A model generated the notes under the pieces. It was not told the origin of the DNA. It did not search any database and saw only the letters and a list, made by a program, of their open reading frames with translations. A stretch of DNA of 64,000 nt from Polydactylus sextarius (lineage: Eukaryota > Chordata > Actinopteri > Polynemidae), in assembly GCA_016801845.1 (NCBI GenBank), contig CM028910.1:17762629-17826628 (forward strand). The letters run 5' to 3'. Each line of letters starts with the position of its first letter. The stretch's first letter is position 1. Below are positions 11,616 through 25,662 of the stretch, piece by piece. A program made the translations under genes and the position numbers.

Positions 11616-12110
11616 ACCATTCTGGCCGACAACCCCCCACCCATCCTCACCCATGCTTCCACCAACACCCCCCACAGCCCAGCATTTGTCCAGTGATAGA
11701 TGACATGCCCCCCCACACCCCCCCATCTAACACACACATGCACAAATACACATACAGTATTTTGCCCCCCAAACACACAAACAAACACACTCTTTCTCCT
11801 GTACAGTGTTTGCTGTTATTATTGCCAGGGGAGTCAGGTAAATTTCCTCTTAATTTTGTCTCTGTCTTTCTTTCTGTCTTTCTATCTTTCTTTCCTCCCT
11901 TCTTTCTTTCTTTCTTTCTTCACCCCTCCCCTCTGTCAGTCTTTCTCCCAGGCTGTAGGCGAGTCTTACGGCCGCCTGTGTGTTTTTTTAAGTTGCTATT
12001 TTAGTGGTAACAATATCTGTTTGATCAGCAGCAGTGGGTCGGAGCAGGAGTTTGGTGGTGGTAGTTGGGGAGTGGGGGTTTACGGGGGAAGGAGATGGTG
12101 GTAGGGGTTC
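11616..12110. repeat. C-rich, (TTTC)n and G-rich low-complexity stretch
   Basis: A C-rich segment with CA units (about 11628-11790) is followed by tetranucleotide TTTC/CTTT repeats (11858-11920) and a G-rich segment (about 12040-12105). The two + strand open frames here come from the repeats. Confidence 0.85.
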
Positions 12111-15100
12111 ACAAAGGCCTCTTTTCATTCATAAATTATTGATAATCACGCAATACATCACTCTCTCTTTTTCATAAATACTGTAAAACGGCCCTCCTGA
12201 TTTTTTTCTTCAATACTACCAATACAAAATGGAAAAAGTCAATTTTTGGATCATTTTTAAAGACATACTGAGCAGTCAGTCAAAACAAGAGTGTAAATCA
12301 CATAACAGAGGCTGCTCTGTACCTGGATGGTTTCATGTTGGAGCGGTTGAATGTGGTCCTTCTGTTCAAATGTCCCATAGTGTAAGACACTCAGACCAGG
12401 AAGCACTACTCCCTCAGGTCCCAAAGGTTAAACATAACATGTACGTGCACTCTGTGAGTCTCAGGGGGATAGTGGTAACTGAAGAAGTCTTTATTTCACT
12501 GTGTGTACCATGACAGGATAGCAATTGCAGACCTGTGTTTAGTGTGAAACTCTTTTGGCATAATATTTTTCTCTATATATCAGTATTTATTTCCTAGCCA
12601 AAGTTATTTTCCAAAGCATTTTCCAATAGTTATCTGCCATGCTTTGGCCATTTGACTGCAGACGATCACTGATCTAGCAAAAATCAAAATTTCCACTGTC
12701 TTCCTCATGTCCCCTGATGGTTGTAGACAAGGCTTTAAGATACAACCTTTCCAAATACTGGAATGGTCCCCTAGGTCCAACCCCAGGGGACTACAGGAGG
12801 CCGGAAGGAAGAACAGGAAACTTGTTAAAAGAGAAGATTTAAGGTCACCCATCCCAGAGGAGCGGCAGCTTTACGGAGACGACGGGGGATGGGAGGTTTT
12901 AGCATGCGCAAAGTCTGCTCATCTACTTGTTGCTTTGATGAGGGATGAAAGGCTGTCATGAAGTACAAGTTTACAGAGCTCCGGGCCATGATAGACTCAA
13001 CTTTCCTCAACATCATTTCCTTTTTGTTGTTCTTATTTCTCTTGTTCTAACTCACTCATGTAATATTAATTTTTTTATAGTTTTAATGTTTAAATGAGAT
13101 TTTCTCTCAATATGTGAAAATGGTGAGAGGATCATCGCTTGCAGCCACTGCCAAAAATGCTACTAAACCTGTAGAAGAGATGTTTTTTAACTTCCATCTG
13201 TCTTTCTCCATCTCACCTTCATCTTCAAACTGCTGCTGATAAGGGAGCAAAGAAAAACAAAAAAATTGCCTCCACTTCCCCTATAGTTTTTTCATTTTCA
13301 AGCAAGTTAACACAGCCTGATTCACATTTGCGAGCACTTTGGGCATTCGGCAGGAGAAAGAGCTGGCTGTGTTTAAGTCTTGTTTGAGAACGATCAGGGT
13401 AAAAGCCTTTTTTATTGGCAGGTCATGCTGCTTGTTAAGACGGTGACGCAGGTGACTAGGCTGTGCCGTTAGCCTCGGCGCCCCCCCAAACTAACACAGT
13501 TGTTGTTTCACAAGTTGCCAACAGTCAGTCAAATCAGCAGGTAGAGAGCAACAGATTGAAAAGCAGAGAGAAAGTGGGGAATGAGAGACAAAGAAAATGG
13601 GTAAACAAAGTGGATATGGGGACTTGATTTAGTTGGCCAGGCTGCTAACAAATCAACTTAACAGTGTGCAAACACTTTATACCTTCCACCGAAGTGCACA
13701 GCAACTCCTTTTTTCAGCTGTCCATAGTTTTGAGACATGTTAAATCTACAGTTCATGAAAGAACCTTCCCAATGTGCCTCCCTTTAGAAACTTTGCAAGC
13801 CAAAAAAAAAGTGGTGTCCATTGTTCACAGCAGCAGGGGACAAATTCAAAGTGATCCTTGTAAAAAGTATTGTTATCTGTAGGTGGATGAGTCAGGTGAG
13901 TAGTAAATATACAAACAGACATGCAGTGACAGAAGCATTTTGCTTCTAAATAGCTCCCCACTATAGGGTTTCCTGTGGGTCAAAGGGGCCGAGGTGTGGC
14001 TGCTGCAGCCTTACACCAACCCTCGACCTCTAAGCTAAACTCACCACACAAAACTATGCAAACCTGTCAGCTAATTTATCTTCCTCTTTTACGCCTGCCT
14101 GCATTTCGTCAATGTAAAAGACACAGTTCGGAAAGTATCAAAGCACAAATAGCTGCAAAAAGGACATCCAGTCGAAGGATTTCTCTGTAATGAGACACAT
14201 TCAATGATTTCATGTATTTATATCATGCACATAAATTAGTTGACTCTTTATAAATTCCATATTATTCAACATTAATAATATTTCTAATAATAATCAAGAA
14301 ATGAATATGTCATTAAAATGTCTGGGCAATGATTGAATCTCATCAAACTGAATCTCATCAAACTCATCAAACTGTTGAAAAAAAAATCCTTGAAGTAAAA
14401 CAGCAGGAAATACAACAATGAAAATATGAAGAGACATGCATAGGCCAAAATCTTTTCTAACTTTTGGGATACTTAAAGGCAAACTTCCACAGGCAAAGAC
14501 TTTGTTCCCCAAACAGTTCTGTGAAACACAACCCTTCAACTGGCTTTCAAGTTAGTGTTAAAAAAAAAACAAGAAACAAAGTGCCCCTAGCTTCTTATGT
14601 TCTGATGTTGCGTGGCCTCAATTATCTGCATGTAATCCAGCCTGCCGAGAGGTTGTGCCTGTGTCTGCTGCTTTCGTCACTGGGCTGTCAACAGTTGTCT
14701 CCCAATGTCTATTTTTGATGCTTATTTACAGCTTGTCTATTCTGGACAGGGAGTGGGGAAGCTTTTGGGCAGGGGGGAGAGGGTCCAGGAGACAATAGAT
14801 AAGACAGTGGTGGAGCGGAGTAGACAGCTTGCCGGGTAGTTTTACAACTCAAGAGTTGAGGCGTATTTATATTCAACTGGTAAGGCCGGTGATTGAATTT
14901 GCACGGCGATGACTGATGTGTGCAGTTCATAGGAGTAACATTAGACATTGTGGTTGTGTTGTGACGACGGGTAAGAAATTTCAATGGGGCCGCACGCCAA
15001 ACAACGACCCAGCCGAGAAAATGGCTTTAGCTGTGCTGGCAAAGTAGGACAAAGACACCTGTTCCCTATCCCCACTTTCAGCGTTCCTTTCTTTGCTGGT

Positions 15101-16609
15101 TTTAATTTTCCTCCTGCTCTCCTTATTTCATTTACACTACACCAGGACTTTTTATCACTCTCACACCATTCCCTCTTCCTCACCTCTCAGTCTGTCAATC
15201 TCTTTCTCTATTTCTCCCAAAACGCCATAACTGTGAACCTGGCACGAGCCACGGTTAAATGGTTCCATACATATGCAATAAAGGCATGGCACTAATAATA
15301 GGCATTACAGTACTGCGTTCTTTTAGGATTGCGCCCTCCCAGAGGGGGGATAGAAAGAGGCTTTTCAACCAAGCTGAAACAATGACGAGCAATAAACCAT
15401 ATATGCTGAAAGGAGGACTAGCTGAGAAAGGTGTCGACAACACCGTTAAAACCTCTGGAAATGAACCAGGCTCACTGAACGAAAACCAAAAAAGACGCAG
15501 TTTTCAGGTGGCAAGCCGCAGTCTCACCTTCCCTTAGGCCAATACTTTATACACCACATGTTGCACTGCACTTCCTGTCATCAACAGCACCACCAGGCCT
15601 CATACTGCTGCAGCAGTGCTCTAGAAATATGCCCTTTCTTCTAATGCAGATGCATTCATGGCAGTTTCTGTCCGATGAGACCTGGAGACGCACTTCAGGG
15701 AGAAACAGAGCTCCATCTGTTCAGCGGCCTCGCGGTTTTGATGCCTCATCTTCCTTGTACTTCAGCTGTTAACATATCACAAGAGCTCTGGAAATGCTCA
15801 ATTAGTTAATTTAGACATTTAATTTCAGCCTCAAAGGCTGTGATCTCTGGAGCTGTGCCACATTTGGATGTGAATTCACAGCTGTCTGCTTTAGAAAAAT
15901 CCTTTAAACTCCCCCTCATCATCAAAATAAATAAATAAACAACACACACCCATCCCGGTGCGTCAGTCCTTAATGGGAATCTGTGTCTCCCGCCCTTTCA
16001 GAACAGAAAGCATCAGAGCGTCAGTCTCTGCATTTTAAACCAGCTTTAGTCTTTCGTAAGCTGCATTAAGGTATATTATATACTTCATTTGTCTGTGTGT
16101 CTGTGAGTATACCATATATGTAATATGTAGTACACTGTCTCTACTGTTCTAAATAATACAAAAGGAGAAAGCCCTTAGCTTGTTGTCGTCATCATCTCCT
16201 CTATTCCTTGTCTTGTTCTCCTCTTAACGCACAGACAGCCTGACAAGGATTATGGGGTCATTTCCCACTGTCTGTCAATAGAAACACAAACACACACACA
16301 CACACAGCTACACATGCACTTATGTTCATGTGAATGCATGCATTCTCACTTGCATCTGACAAAGTCATGACCTTTTAATAAAGTAAAGACAAAATACCAT
16401 CTTTAACCAACATGCACAGAGAAATGTGCATCTAGTCACACCTTGACCTACACTGACCTGCCCACCTTCTTATATTACATCCCATCCACACTGGCTTTCA
16501 TGCCTAGCACACCAAGTCATAAATTGCAGCATTAACTCAAATAATGATTGCACAGCTTGGAAATTCAATGGTAGTGGCTTAATGTCCAGGAATCACCAGG
16601 TAAATTAAG

Positions 16610-16617
16610 CTCTCTCT

Positions 16618-16652
<35 letters not shown>
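16610..16652. repeat. (CT)n-(GT)16 microsatellite
   Basis: A short CT run passes directly into a pure TG run at 16621-16652. Confidence 0.95.
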
Positions 16653-16659
<7 letters not shown>

Positions 16660-17487
16660 GGGATTCTGTAGATGGATCAATAGGATTTCTATGATCAGTA
16701 ACTCCCAGCCAGAAACCTTATGAACAGTGTGCTCATTTTACATTTGGATGGCGTTCATCTTCCCTGTCCGCATTTGACATAGGAGGGGAGGTGTAAAGAT
16801 GAGAGTGGTTTGGCGGGAAGCTAATCGAGCAGGAAGATGCACGTGTATGCATTTCACTGTGTGTATGCAAGTATGGATATTACTGTCAAGCATTTTGGTA
16901 TGTGTGTCTCTATGAAAGGATGCAGGTCTTGACATGATTGCATCTAAGTGTGTGTGTGTGTGTGTTTGTGTATGTGTTGGAGTGAAATGGAGGAAGGATT
17001 ACTTTTGGGAGATACTGTTCCCTGGGCTGCATGTGTATTAGCGGTCTAATGTTCATGTGAATAATTGATTAGGGCTTCTCTGTGTTTTTGATAATTAGTT
17101 GATAGCTTCTTAGCTCTAAGCCCTGAGATTTCAATTCTGTGTGTAGGTGAGAGAGTATGAAAGTGTGTGTATGTGGTGGGGGTAGGGAGTCCACCTCCAT
17201 GGTATCCTGAAAACAATAACTTTCAAAGAGAAAAGGAAAAAAAACTCAATTCCTTTAAGCCATGCACTCATGGATTAACTTTCCTCAGAAAGGAGGCAAT
17301 AGTACATACATTTCTTTCTCATAACCCACTTTTTTTCCAGGAGTTCCCTTTCATTTTTTTTCTATAGGGCTCTCCATATGATGTCTGAATAAAGCTGAGC
17401 TCAACTCACCTTGCCTCTACACTATATTATCAGGCTGACTGACTTGAGTCTTCTCAGACATTTCATATGTGCATATAGTAAAAAAGC

Positions 17488-17507
17488 AAAAAAAAAAAAA
17501 AAAAAAA
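17488..17507 (+). repeat. poly(A) tract of 20
   Basis: An uninterrupted run of 20 A on the sense strand. No poly(A) signal or matching flanking duplication was evident, so retroposition is not claimed. Confidence 0.95.
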
Positions 17508-18367
17508 CACCTGCCAGACATTACCTGAAAAATTTGTACATATCTAGTAAACAGAGTAGCAGTTGCAGACAACAATAAACATTGCATGCATGAAAAAATA
17601 TCCATTGAAATTCAAGTCTGGCCTCTCACTGGTCCGTTCTCTTGCCTTATTGATTTTTCTATCTTTCATATGCTTATGCATCAAGTAAAAACGGAATAGG
17701 AAAGTTTGGGTATGCTTGGTTCATCCTCAAATCCCTGCGCTGATATCAGACAGAAAAGAGAGTTTGTTGCCATCGTCAGCGACCTTGAGAAAACAAGACG
17801 TTCTTCCCCCTGCAACACACAGACCCACAGAGATACTTTGTTTTTCCTGCCTCATGAATGGCATAGCAGCCTTCTTGTGTATTCTCAGAGTTATGTGTAT
17901 GTATGCTTACACTGGCTTAAACTAACAAATTAACCATACATACAATGACCCATTATTTTTGACAACTGTCGTATCAAGATTCTTCAGCGTTGTTATTTAT
18001 TTAACACCTACTTACATACTCATTACTGGCACAAAGTTACACTGGCCCTAACTACATTTCCTTTATCTGTAGTAGCCTTATACTGATGGTGTGTTGAGAC
18101 AAGGCCCAGGCAAAGCGCTTATTAGGACCTTGTCTTTTTTCCTCTCATGTAAACAAGGCTCAGGACAAAAGGATGCTGTAAAAAATGAAAGGACAGATGG
18201 GGGGACGGCAAGGAGGGAAGGAGGGCATGTCCAATCATTGGCCAGGTTTTTGTTTTCCCTTTCTACTGCAAGACAAGAAGATGAATGTCAGCATTTGTAG
18301 ACAGATGAGAAGATGTGAAGACGGGGAGAGGGAGTGAGCATGGCCAATCGAAAGCAGAGTGTTCTCA

Positions 18368-18380
18368 GGGTCAAAGGTCA
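18368..18380 (+). promoter_or_regulatory. DR1-type nuclear-receptor motif (GGGTCA-A-AGGTCA)
   Basis: Two hexamer half-sites in direct repeat with a one-base spacer, the arrangement bound by HNF4 homodimers, PPAR-RXR and COUP-TF; the first half-site differs by one base from AGGTCA. TGTTAATG, an HNF1-like half-site, lies about 20 bases downstream. HNF4 and HNF1 are reported regulators of mammalian NR5A2. Occupancy here is inference. Confidence 0.35.
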
Positions 18381-19741
18381 GCCTCCAGAGTCTGTTAATG
18401 CAGTCACCGTGGGAACCGATCAATCTCAGTGCCTCGGCATTATCGATCAGACTTGGGCACATGCACACGTGGACACACACTTAGACATAGACTAGCCAGA
18501 TTCGTTCTGACACACACAAACAGCACTCACTCTCACAAACCTTTCTACTGTCAGTCTAACAAACAGTGCATGAGCACTGAAAAACACACATACACTGAGA
18601 ACACCTTGCATAAGGGTTTTCAGACACGTAGAGGTTGTAGACAATCACTGTCCTGACAGAAACACTTGAAGAACAGGATTTCTTTGACTATATTTGAATT
18701 TGTGTTTTGTGTTTTTTTTTTGTTTTGTTTTGTTTTGTCAGTAACTAAAATGCTGCATAGTCAACCTGGTCAAATAATGCTACAATAATACACTCAATGT
18801 CTTTGTTAGTACAAGGACAGTAATGACCACATTTAATAACGCTGAAAAAGATGAATTTCATTTTTAACATTCCTCAATAATGTTCTTCATAAAATGAAGA
18901 ACATCATCACAACTACACCACAACAAATAACCAGATAACTTGTGGCTTCATCAAGGGTATATAGGAACAACTTTGTAGGATTTAAGTCCTTATTGATTTC
19001 CTTCTATCCTACTTAAATTCAGTGCAAAAAAGAATAAATCAAAGGGCTCCAGATCCTTATGTTCCTCATGTCACATAATTTGACACGTTTGCACTAATTC
19101 TGGGTTTAAAATCTTTAAAAAATCACAGTCTTTGCTGTAGCTGTCATGCACTATGTTCCACCCATTTTCCAGCTCTATATCCTTTGTGTCCTAATAACAA
19201 CTGTTCACTATATTTTTGTCTTTGTTTCAAAGGACTGTGTGCTCTCTATTCCCTCATGTTCCTCTTTAAAACTTTGAGGCCAAAGAAAATCCACAAGACC
19301 ATAGCACTGTTGTTACACTTAACTTGCTGAAGAGTACCCTGAGTGAGCACATATTGCTCAGTGCATTGCTGCATGAATAGATAGTCCAAGTAAGTTTGTC
19401 AAAAGTGAGTTTGGCTAAAGTAAAACTGACTAAAATACATAACCACAAACAGCAAAATAAGTTGTTTGTTCTTCTACAAAAAACGGTCTACTTGAAGTCA
19501 GAGAAACACTTTTCTTTAGATACAAGGCCTTCTTGTGACAACAGTGATATTTTCTGAGCTCACATATGGCTGGTGGCATTTCTATGGCTGCTTAGGGACA
19601 TAATAACAGTCTAGAGTTTCTGTGTGCTCAGTTGGACATAAATCCGCAGGCATTCTCCACTACCTGATATGTTGGATTAGAGATACACGCAACCAACAAA
19701 CAGGTGCCAGTGACATGAAATGCTGATGAGCATGCATACAA

Positions 19742-19743
<2 letters not shown>

Positions 19744-19811
<68 letters not shown>
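19744..19811. repeat. (AT)34 microsatellite
   Basis: Sixty-eight bases of uninterrupted AT dinucleotide, self-complementary and thus able to extrude a cruciform. It is the longest pure AT tract in the window and a probable site of length polymorphism or assembly error. Confidence 0.97.
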
Positions 19812-19813
<2 letters not shown>

Positions 19814-22800
19814 TGCCTATGGCATCAGTCATGGTACAGTCATCATACTGGTAATGTTGATTAAAGCATAGATTTAAGTAATTACTTTTTTTTTCTTTCC
19901 TCCTAAAAAAAACCTCAGTTCACTATGAAGCACAGTGGCAAGTTACCAACAGGTGTGTGAGAAGCAAAGAGCATATTGCTTTACGTTCCAACCTTGTCTG
20001 CTGGCTGACAAATCTAGTTTCACTGAAGCTAGCTGTGCAGCGTATTATCACCAGTATTATCGTTCCTCTCTTCAGCAAGCAACCACCAGCTCCACCTGCC
20101 ACCTGCTCATTTTCCCAGCATTCTTATCACCCCAACACACTCTAGGATTGAGGCCCAAATGGACTGTGTGCCATGATAAACCCAAGCTGGTTGGGAAGAA
20201 GGTGAAGGGAGGGGTAGGAAGTAAGGAGGAGATTTCTGTCTGTACAACAGAAACATGGGGGCCAAAAGCTCACCTCTCCCCGGCCATGAGGTCACATAGC
20301 TGTGCCACTGTTTCTAATGAATGCACATTTTTTTTAGAGAGGCCATCAAAACTGATTGTAAAAAAAATGATGATAGTAGGGTTCATTATGTATTTGCTAC
20401 CCAGTCTGACCTAAAACAACACACTGGAACACAATATTCAATAGTGACCTGATTTTTTTTAAAGGAAAATTTATCTCCCTTGTAATTTGGCCTTTGTTAA
20501 AACAAGAGGGAAGGTAATAAAGAAATAAATAGACTGATAAAATCTGGTCTTGGGTCAACAAGGGTTGCATGTGTTTCCACGGGAAAAAAGTATCAACCAT
20601 TTCATGATTTGTGAAACACTGATGACCAATTAGTTGAACAAAATCCTATTGTTGTTGATGAAACCCCACGCTGAGATTCTTTTCAATTAAATTACCAAAC
20701 TAAACTGGAAATGAGCTACAGTACGTTCAAGCACGACATAATTAAATTTTCGCAGCACTCTGAGAACAACAGGCGCTGTTCTAGGTGAATTAATGCCTGT
20801 TCCCAGGTGAATACAGGGCCTGTTTGGCTCAAGGCGAACAGATGCCAAGACAGGACTGCACCAAAGGATGGCTGCTAGAGACGCACGTGCATTGATGTCA
20901 GCTTCAAATCTCACCTGTAGTACTCCGAGACAGCATTGATTCCTGTCCAACAGAGAGAAACAGAAAGACAGAAGCACAGCTATTGTTTATGTACGAGTCG
21001 TTTGAGGCAGATAAACTCATCGTCTGTGTGTGTGTGTCTGTTCTCCCCCCTGCGTTAAAAAGAAGAAGAAGAAAAAAAAAACATGATTCTCTCCATTCAT
21101 TAAGGCTCCACAGAAGGAGATTCCATTAATCTGTTCATTAGGCCACATCAAAAATGGAACTACTTATTAAAATCAGATCCAGCTGTGTACTCTCGTTAAA
21201 GCTCGCCGTACCGTACGAAGCTTAACAATGCTCGTGGCACTAGACCAAAACCCAGCCACAAGAAAGGGGGGAAAAAGATTCTACTACATTGGCCTGTTTT
21301 GACTCAACACACCATGATAATTGCTCTACTCTTAGCAGGGGGCTATGAATAAACATTACTTCTGTCAGGGAGCGTTTGAATGCTCCATTTCCAATTAATT
21401 TACATTTGCCCAGAAATGGAGGGAATATCTGCTCTTAATCACTATGTTTTATTTTCTCAATTTTCCCCAAGTCTTTTCTCATTCTCTCATTCCCTGTCTG
21501 GCACTTTCATTCCCCCTCTCACCCTCTCAGCCTCTCTCTCTCTTTCTGACTCTCTCTCTTTCCCTGGAAAATCCCATTAATCTCAGCCAGTGGTTTTGAA
21601 CAAAAGCTATGGGCTAAGCGATTGATCTGGGCATTGATCCCACTCGCCTGAACGATCATAAAGGTGTTAAATTGGTTTCTTGGAGGATATGTATTTTTCA
21701 TTGCTGGCTGCTGCAAGTAGAAGTTCCTGCTTGAAATTTCTCTCATTTTTTTAAACCAAACACTGGTGATGATATTAAAATATTAAATAGATCACACCTT
21801 GAAAAGTAGCCTTAAATGGGGATTTTGAGGCCAGTTTGAAGTGATTTTTGGGGAGCGTGTTTTCTGCATGAGCGTGAACCTCAGAAGCTAAATCCTTATA
21901 ATGAGTTTTGCCCCATCCAAGGACAGGTAGAGACATGGGATTGTCAAAACGTGCACAGTGGAAGCAGACATAGCTATCTCTTTCATTTATATTTCAGTAA
22001 ATTATTTTTGTAATTTATGAGGTATGGCTAAATTTGTGTCTTTCAACCACAAAAGGGTTACATTTAATTTTTATCCAAAGTCACATAAACAATTTCAGAA
22101 TAAGGTTTTATCATGGGGAGGCACTGAAAGAACAAGACTAGGTCTGCATTTTGAGAAAGATAAATCTTAAAGTTCATCGGCAGCTCATTAAGTTGGTTTG
22201 ATTGCAGGTTGATCGTAGGTACACAAGAGTTAAAAGAGAAAATATATGAGTTTCAGCTAGTATTTAAGATCAGAAAGCAAATTTAAGTCAAATTTTATTT
22301 TAATACATCTCCTTTATTTTTTAGGAAACTCACATTGAGGTTTATCTTACTATAGTAGTTAAATTCCAGTAACAACAACCAAAAAGCAGTTATTCAAACT
22401 TTTTGTAAGTTTAGTTTGTGTGTTAGAGGCAACAGTTGTCATAGAAAGATTACTAATACTTTCTTGTGTAGTTACATTAAAACTTCTTTGATTACTTTCT
22501 TTGTTCTTTTATAGCTTTAATAAAGACATCTGAATTTAGCTTTTGTCCCCTTCTTGAATATAGGACCACAAAAACAGATGTAAAGGAAATAAAACTTGGA
22601 CAAGGTTTGTTATGTTAATTATCGTATGGCAAACATAGATAACAGTGATAATTATAGCATTTTATGTATCACTTAGCAAAATGGGGAAGTGACAATAACA
22701 ACAACAAGTTTATTTCCTAATGAGTCAGCATTGCTGAAAACACCTACTACTACTAAACTACAAAACAAGTAGGAACTATCAGCGTTATCTTAATTTTCCA

Positions 22801-25542
22801 TGACTATGTTGTGTGATAAGGATTAACAAACTAAATATATTGCTTCTGTGAAGTTCAGCAAACTGCTCATTTGAACTTTGTATTATCATATTATGACTAA
22901 ATCAGTTTTATTGGCTATAATCAGCCACTGGCAATCAGCCAGTGTTTTATTGACTGTTTCTCTACACAGAGATAAAATTTAAGACTTGCTTGTATGAAAA
23001 CATAAAACGAACCGGTCGTCAACCACATGTCAGAAAGTTCACAAGATCTGAGCTAGCAGGCAGCACATCTTGTAAGATCAGGCGCAGGGAATGTTGTTCA
23101 TCTGACAGAGCAAAGGAAGAGCTTGTCAGGGAAACGGCTCGTGTCGCAGGCACTTAAAAGGTCAGAGAACTGAACCCCAACCCTTGGCCCACCCTCACGC
23201 CTGTCTGTCTGTCACCAGTCCCCCTGTTACCAGACGGGTGTCCCCTGCCCTCATCTAGGCTGCTATATCATCCGCCGTCATCCCCTCTGAGCTGCCCCTC
23301 TTTGATGACCCCGGCCTCTTGTCAGAGAAGAGCTTCCAGGCAGGCAGAGTAAGGACAGCTCTTTGATGAGGACCCCAACACTTGCCAGCTTCACTGACAT
23401 ACAGGGGGGTCCTTTGAAGAGCCTGGGCCTCACATGTGAAAATCTGCACGTGCACACACACACACACACTTACATATGTTTCTAGGGTCCTTAGATTGAG
23501 GGATGAAGAAGCGACGATTGGGGTAGAGCACAGAGAACTCACTCCTTTGACTACTTTTCTGACTCTCTGATGATTTTAATGAAGGCATTTGAATTTTGCT
23601 TTCATCCTGGGCCTGAGACGCCTCCAGTATGAAAATGATGACAAAATAAATGTAAAGGGAGTAGGGAGAAAGAGAAAAAAAGTTACAATGCTGTCAAAAA
23701 TGTTGGAAAAGGTCATTGAAGCTTTGTTAGATTTTGTCATTTTTTACCGATTAAAGAGAAATGAGAGATATGATATTATTTCTTATATTTGTTGCAGCAT
23801 AGTGTCACTATACAAACAGTATATTTCAGTGGAGGCATGGCAGAGAAATAATTGATTGGATGGCCATTTTAATTAAACAGAACCACTTTTCTACATATTT
23901 GGTTTTATTAAGGTCAGAAGTGCTACCAAATGGCAGCTGTGGCCAAAGACAATCATAGTCAGGCAGCCCAAGTGTTCATATCTTCTACCAGTGTATATAA
24001 TTTGGTTTTTCCAGCGAGAAAGCACAGCTTTTATTATGACTGCCTGAAAGGCAAACACACACTGTTTGACACCAGAACCCAATCACCAGTCAAAACAATC
24101 CTAATCAACAAGCAATAATACACTTGGCAGCAGCTACTGTCATTTCATATAAGGTAATAAAGTGTTGGATGTTTGTTATAGTTGTTGACAACAAATTAGA
24201 ATCAGGTCACTGTAGGTTTCAACAAATGAATCCCTGTGTGCTTTCAAGGCAGCACAAAAAGAAATTCTTTTCTCTGGTGTTCATGCTGCACCTGCCTGTG
24301 TCACAGAGTTATAACATCGATCCACATTCTTCACCCTGCAAGTTGTAGTTGACATTGGCGATGAACATCACAGACAGTTCTCACAGTCTCAAAGCAACAA
24401 AGTAATTCAACACAAAACCACAGTGTGCTCAGAAAGACACATTATTCCCAAAGATACCACAAAGAGCACAATGTTTGTTGATTGAAAAAAAAAGGTTGTA
24501 GAGAGAGCAGAAAGAACCTCTCATACATTTTCCTCATTCCTTTGCTCTCAATGTGGCCTTTTTGTCTGAGTGTGGCTGTGCAGAGTAATGATTAACACAA
24601 TCAGGCATGGGAAGAGAGAAGCAGTTACAATAGAGGGGGTTGTTTTTGTGCACAAACCCACTGTTTCACCTGTGTCAGCTTCCCAAGCTTCACCTGGCAG
24701 GTCCCTGGGAGCCAGCGGCTGGCATTCAGGAGTTCATGGTGTGTGTGTGTAGGGATGGGGGGGTCGCACCTACTTAATTATTATCATCTACAGGAATCAC
24801 TCAGAAACTGCTGGCAATGGGCAAACAGATAAACCTGGCAACATTGTTAAATCAGGCACGTAGAAAAGTGCTTAAGTGAGTGTGGAAAGGTTCACATGAG
24901 AAAGCTTTAGAGTGTGTGCAGGGGACTTTTGAGCTTTGTGTAAGGCTGAAAAAAAGAACAATGCCCGTGGTGCACAACTGATCAATAGCGATTGACCTGT
25001 GAGCAAGCTTACCTTGCAAACAGCTGCCTGTGATATTTTCAAGCTCCTGAGGCTCACACAGTGCCTGAACTTTACTTTTTATTTTGAGGATGGGACACTT
25101 GACTTTATCCTTTGTTGAAGACTTTTAAAGCTTTTGAACACAATAGAATAAGATATAAAAGTTATTTATTCAAATGTAAAAACTGAAATAATAAAATGGT
25201 ATTTTTCTAAAGTGAGTTTTTATTTCTCAAGGAGATCATTCAAAACAAAAAATTCCAAAGACCTTCCACCATCTATTTAAATATTCATTAATTGTAACAT
25301 TAATTGTATGACTATGTCTTACCTTTAAATACCAAAAATAGCCCTTCATGCTGAAGTCCTCATAATGTTTTACTCATTCATCTGCATCTCCACACAGCTC
25401 ACAATGGTGTTGCTCAGAAACTCGTCTCTGACGACAAACAGGAAGAAACAATTATTAATTTAGTCTCTCCAATGTTAAGTGTTGTTGCAGCTGTAGAAGA
25501 GAATATGAAATGGTTTAAACTGACGTGTTTATTTGTGACCAG
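19812..25542 (+). other. nr5a2: nr5a2 intron after hinge exon, last part
   Basis: AT-rich unique sequence with only short simple repeats (GAA near 21062, CT near 21530, CA near 23451). A 159-codon open frame starting at 19935 has no recognisable family and no splice context, so it is not annotated. The intron ends with the acceptor GTGACCAG at 25542; the pyrimidine tract before it is weak (TGTTTATTTGTGACC). Confidence 0.8.
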
Positions 25543-25662
25543 GTGGACGACCAGATGAAGCTGCTGCAGAACTGCTGGAGTGAACTCCTCATCCTCGACC
25601 ACGTCTTCCGGCAGGTGGTGCACGCCAAGGAGGGCTCCATCCTATTGGTCACCGGCCAACAG
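25543..25662 (+). CDS. nr5a2: nr5a2 coding exon: ligand-binding-domain helices 3-5
   Basis: A 120-base, 40-codon exon in phase 0 at both ends. It encodes VDDQMKLLQNCWSELLILDH and then VFRQVVHAKEGSILLVTGQQ, the part of the ligand-binding domain spanning the end of helix 3, helices 4/5 and the beta turn. With the end of the preceding exon it completes the nuclear-receptor signature (the WAR...DQMKLLQNCW region) that forms the co-activator groove. The acceptor is ACCAG|GTG and the donor CAG|GTGAGT. The sequence differs from remembered human NR5A2 only by conservative changes (VF for IY, A for G, L for F), so it looks functional. Confidence 0.97.

Larger units (their letters stand above)
12111..19743 (+). 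other. nr5a2: nr5a2 intron after hinge exon, middle part
   Basis: Mostly unique AT-rich sequence. It contains a small tandem of GAATCTCATCAAACT units (14334-14373), a CT/GT microsatellite (about 16610-16652), poly(A) at 17488-17507 and a DR1-type nuclear-receptor motif at 18368-18380. No coding exon is recognisable on either strand. Confidence 0.8.

Noticed and set aside
19935..20414. 159-codon + strand open frame in the first large intron
   Set aside because: No recognisable domain or family, no splice or promoter context, ordinary intronic composition; a frame of this length is expected by chance in this much DNA.
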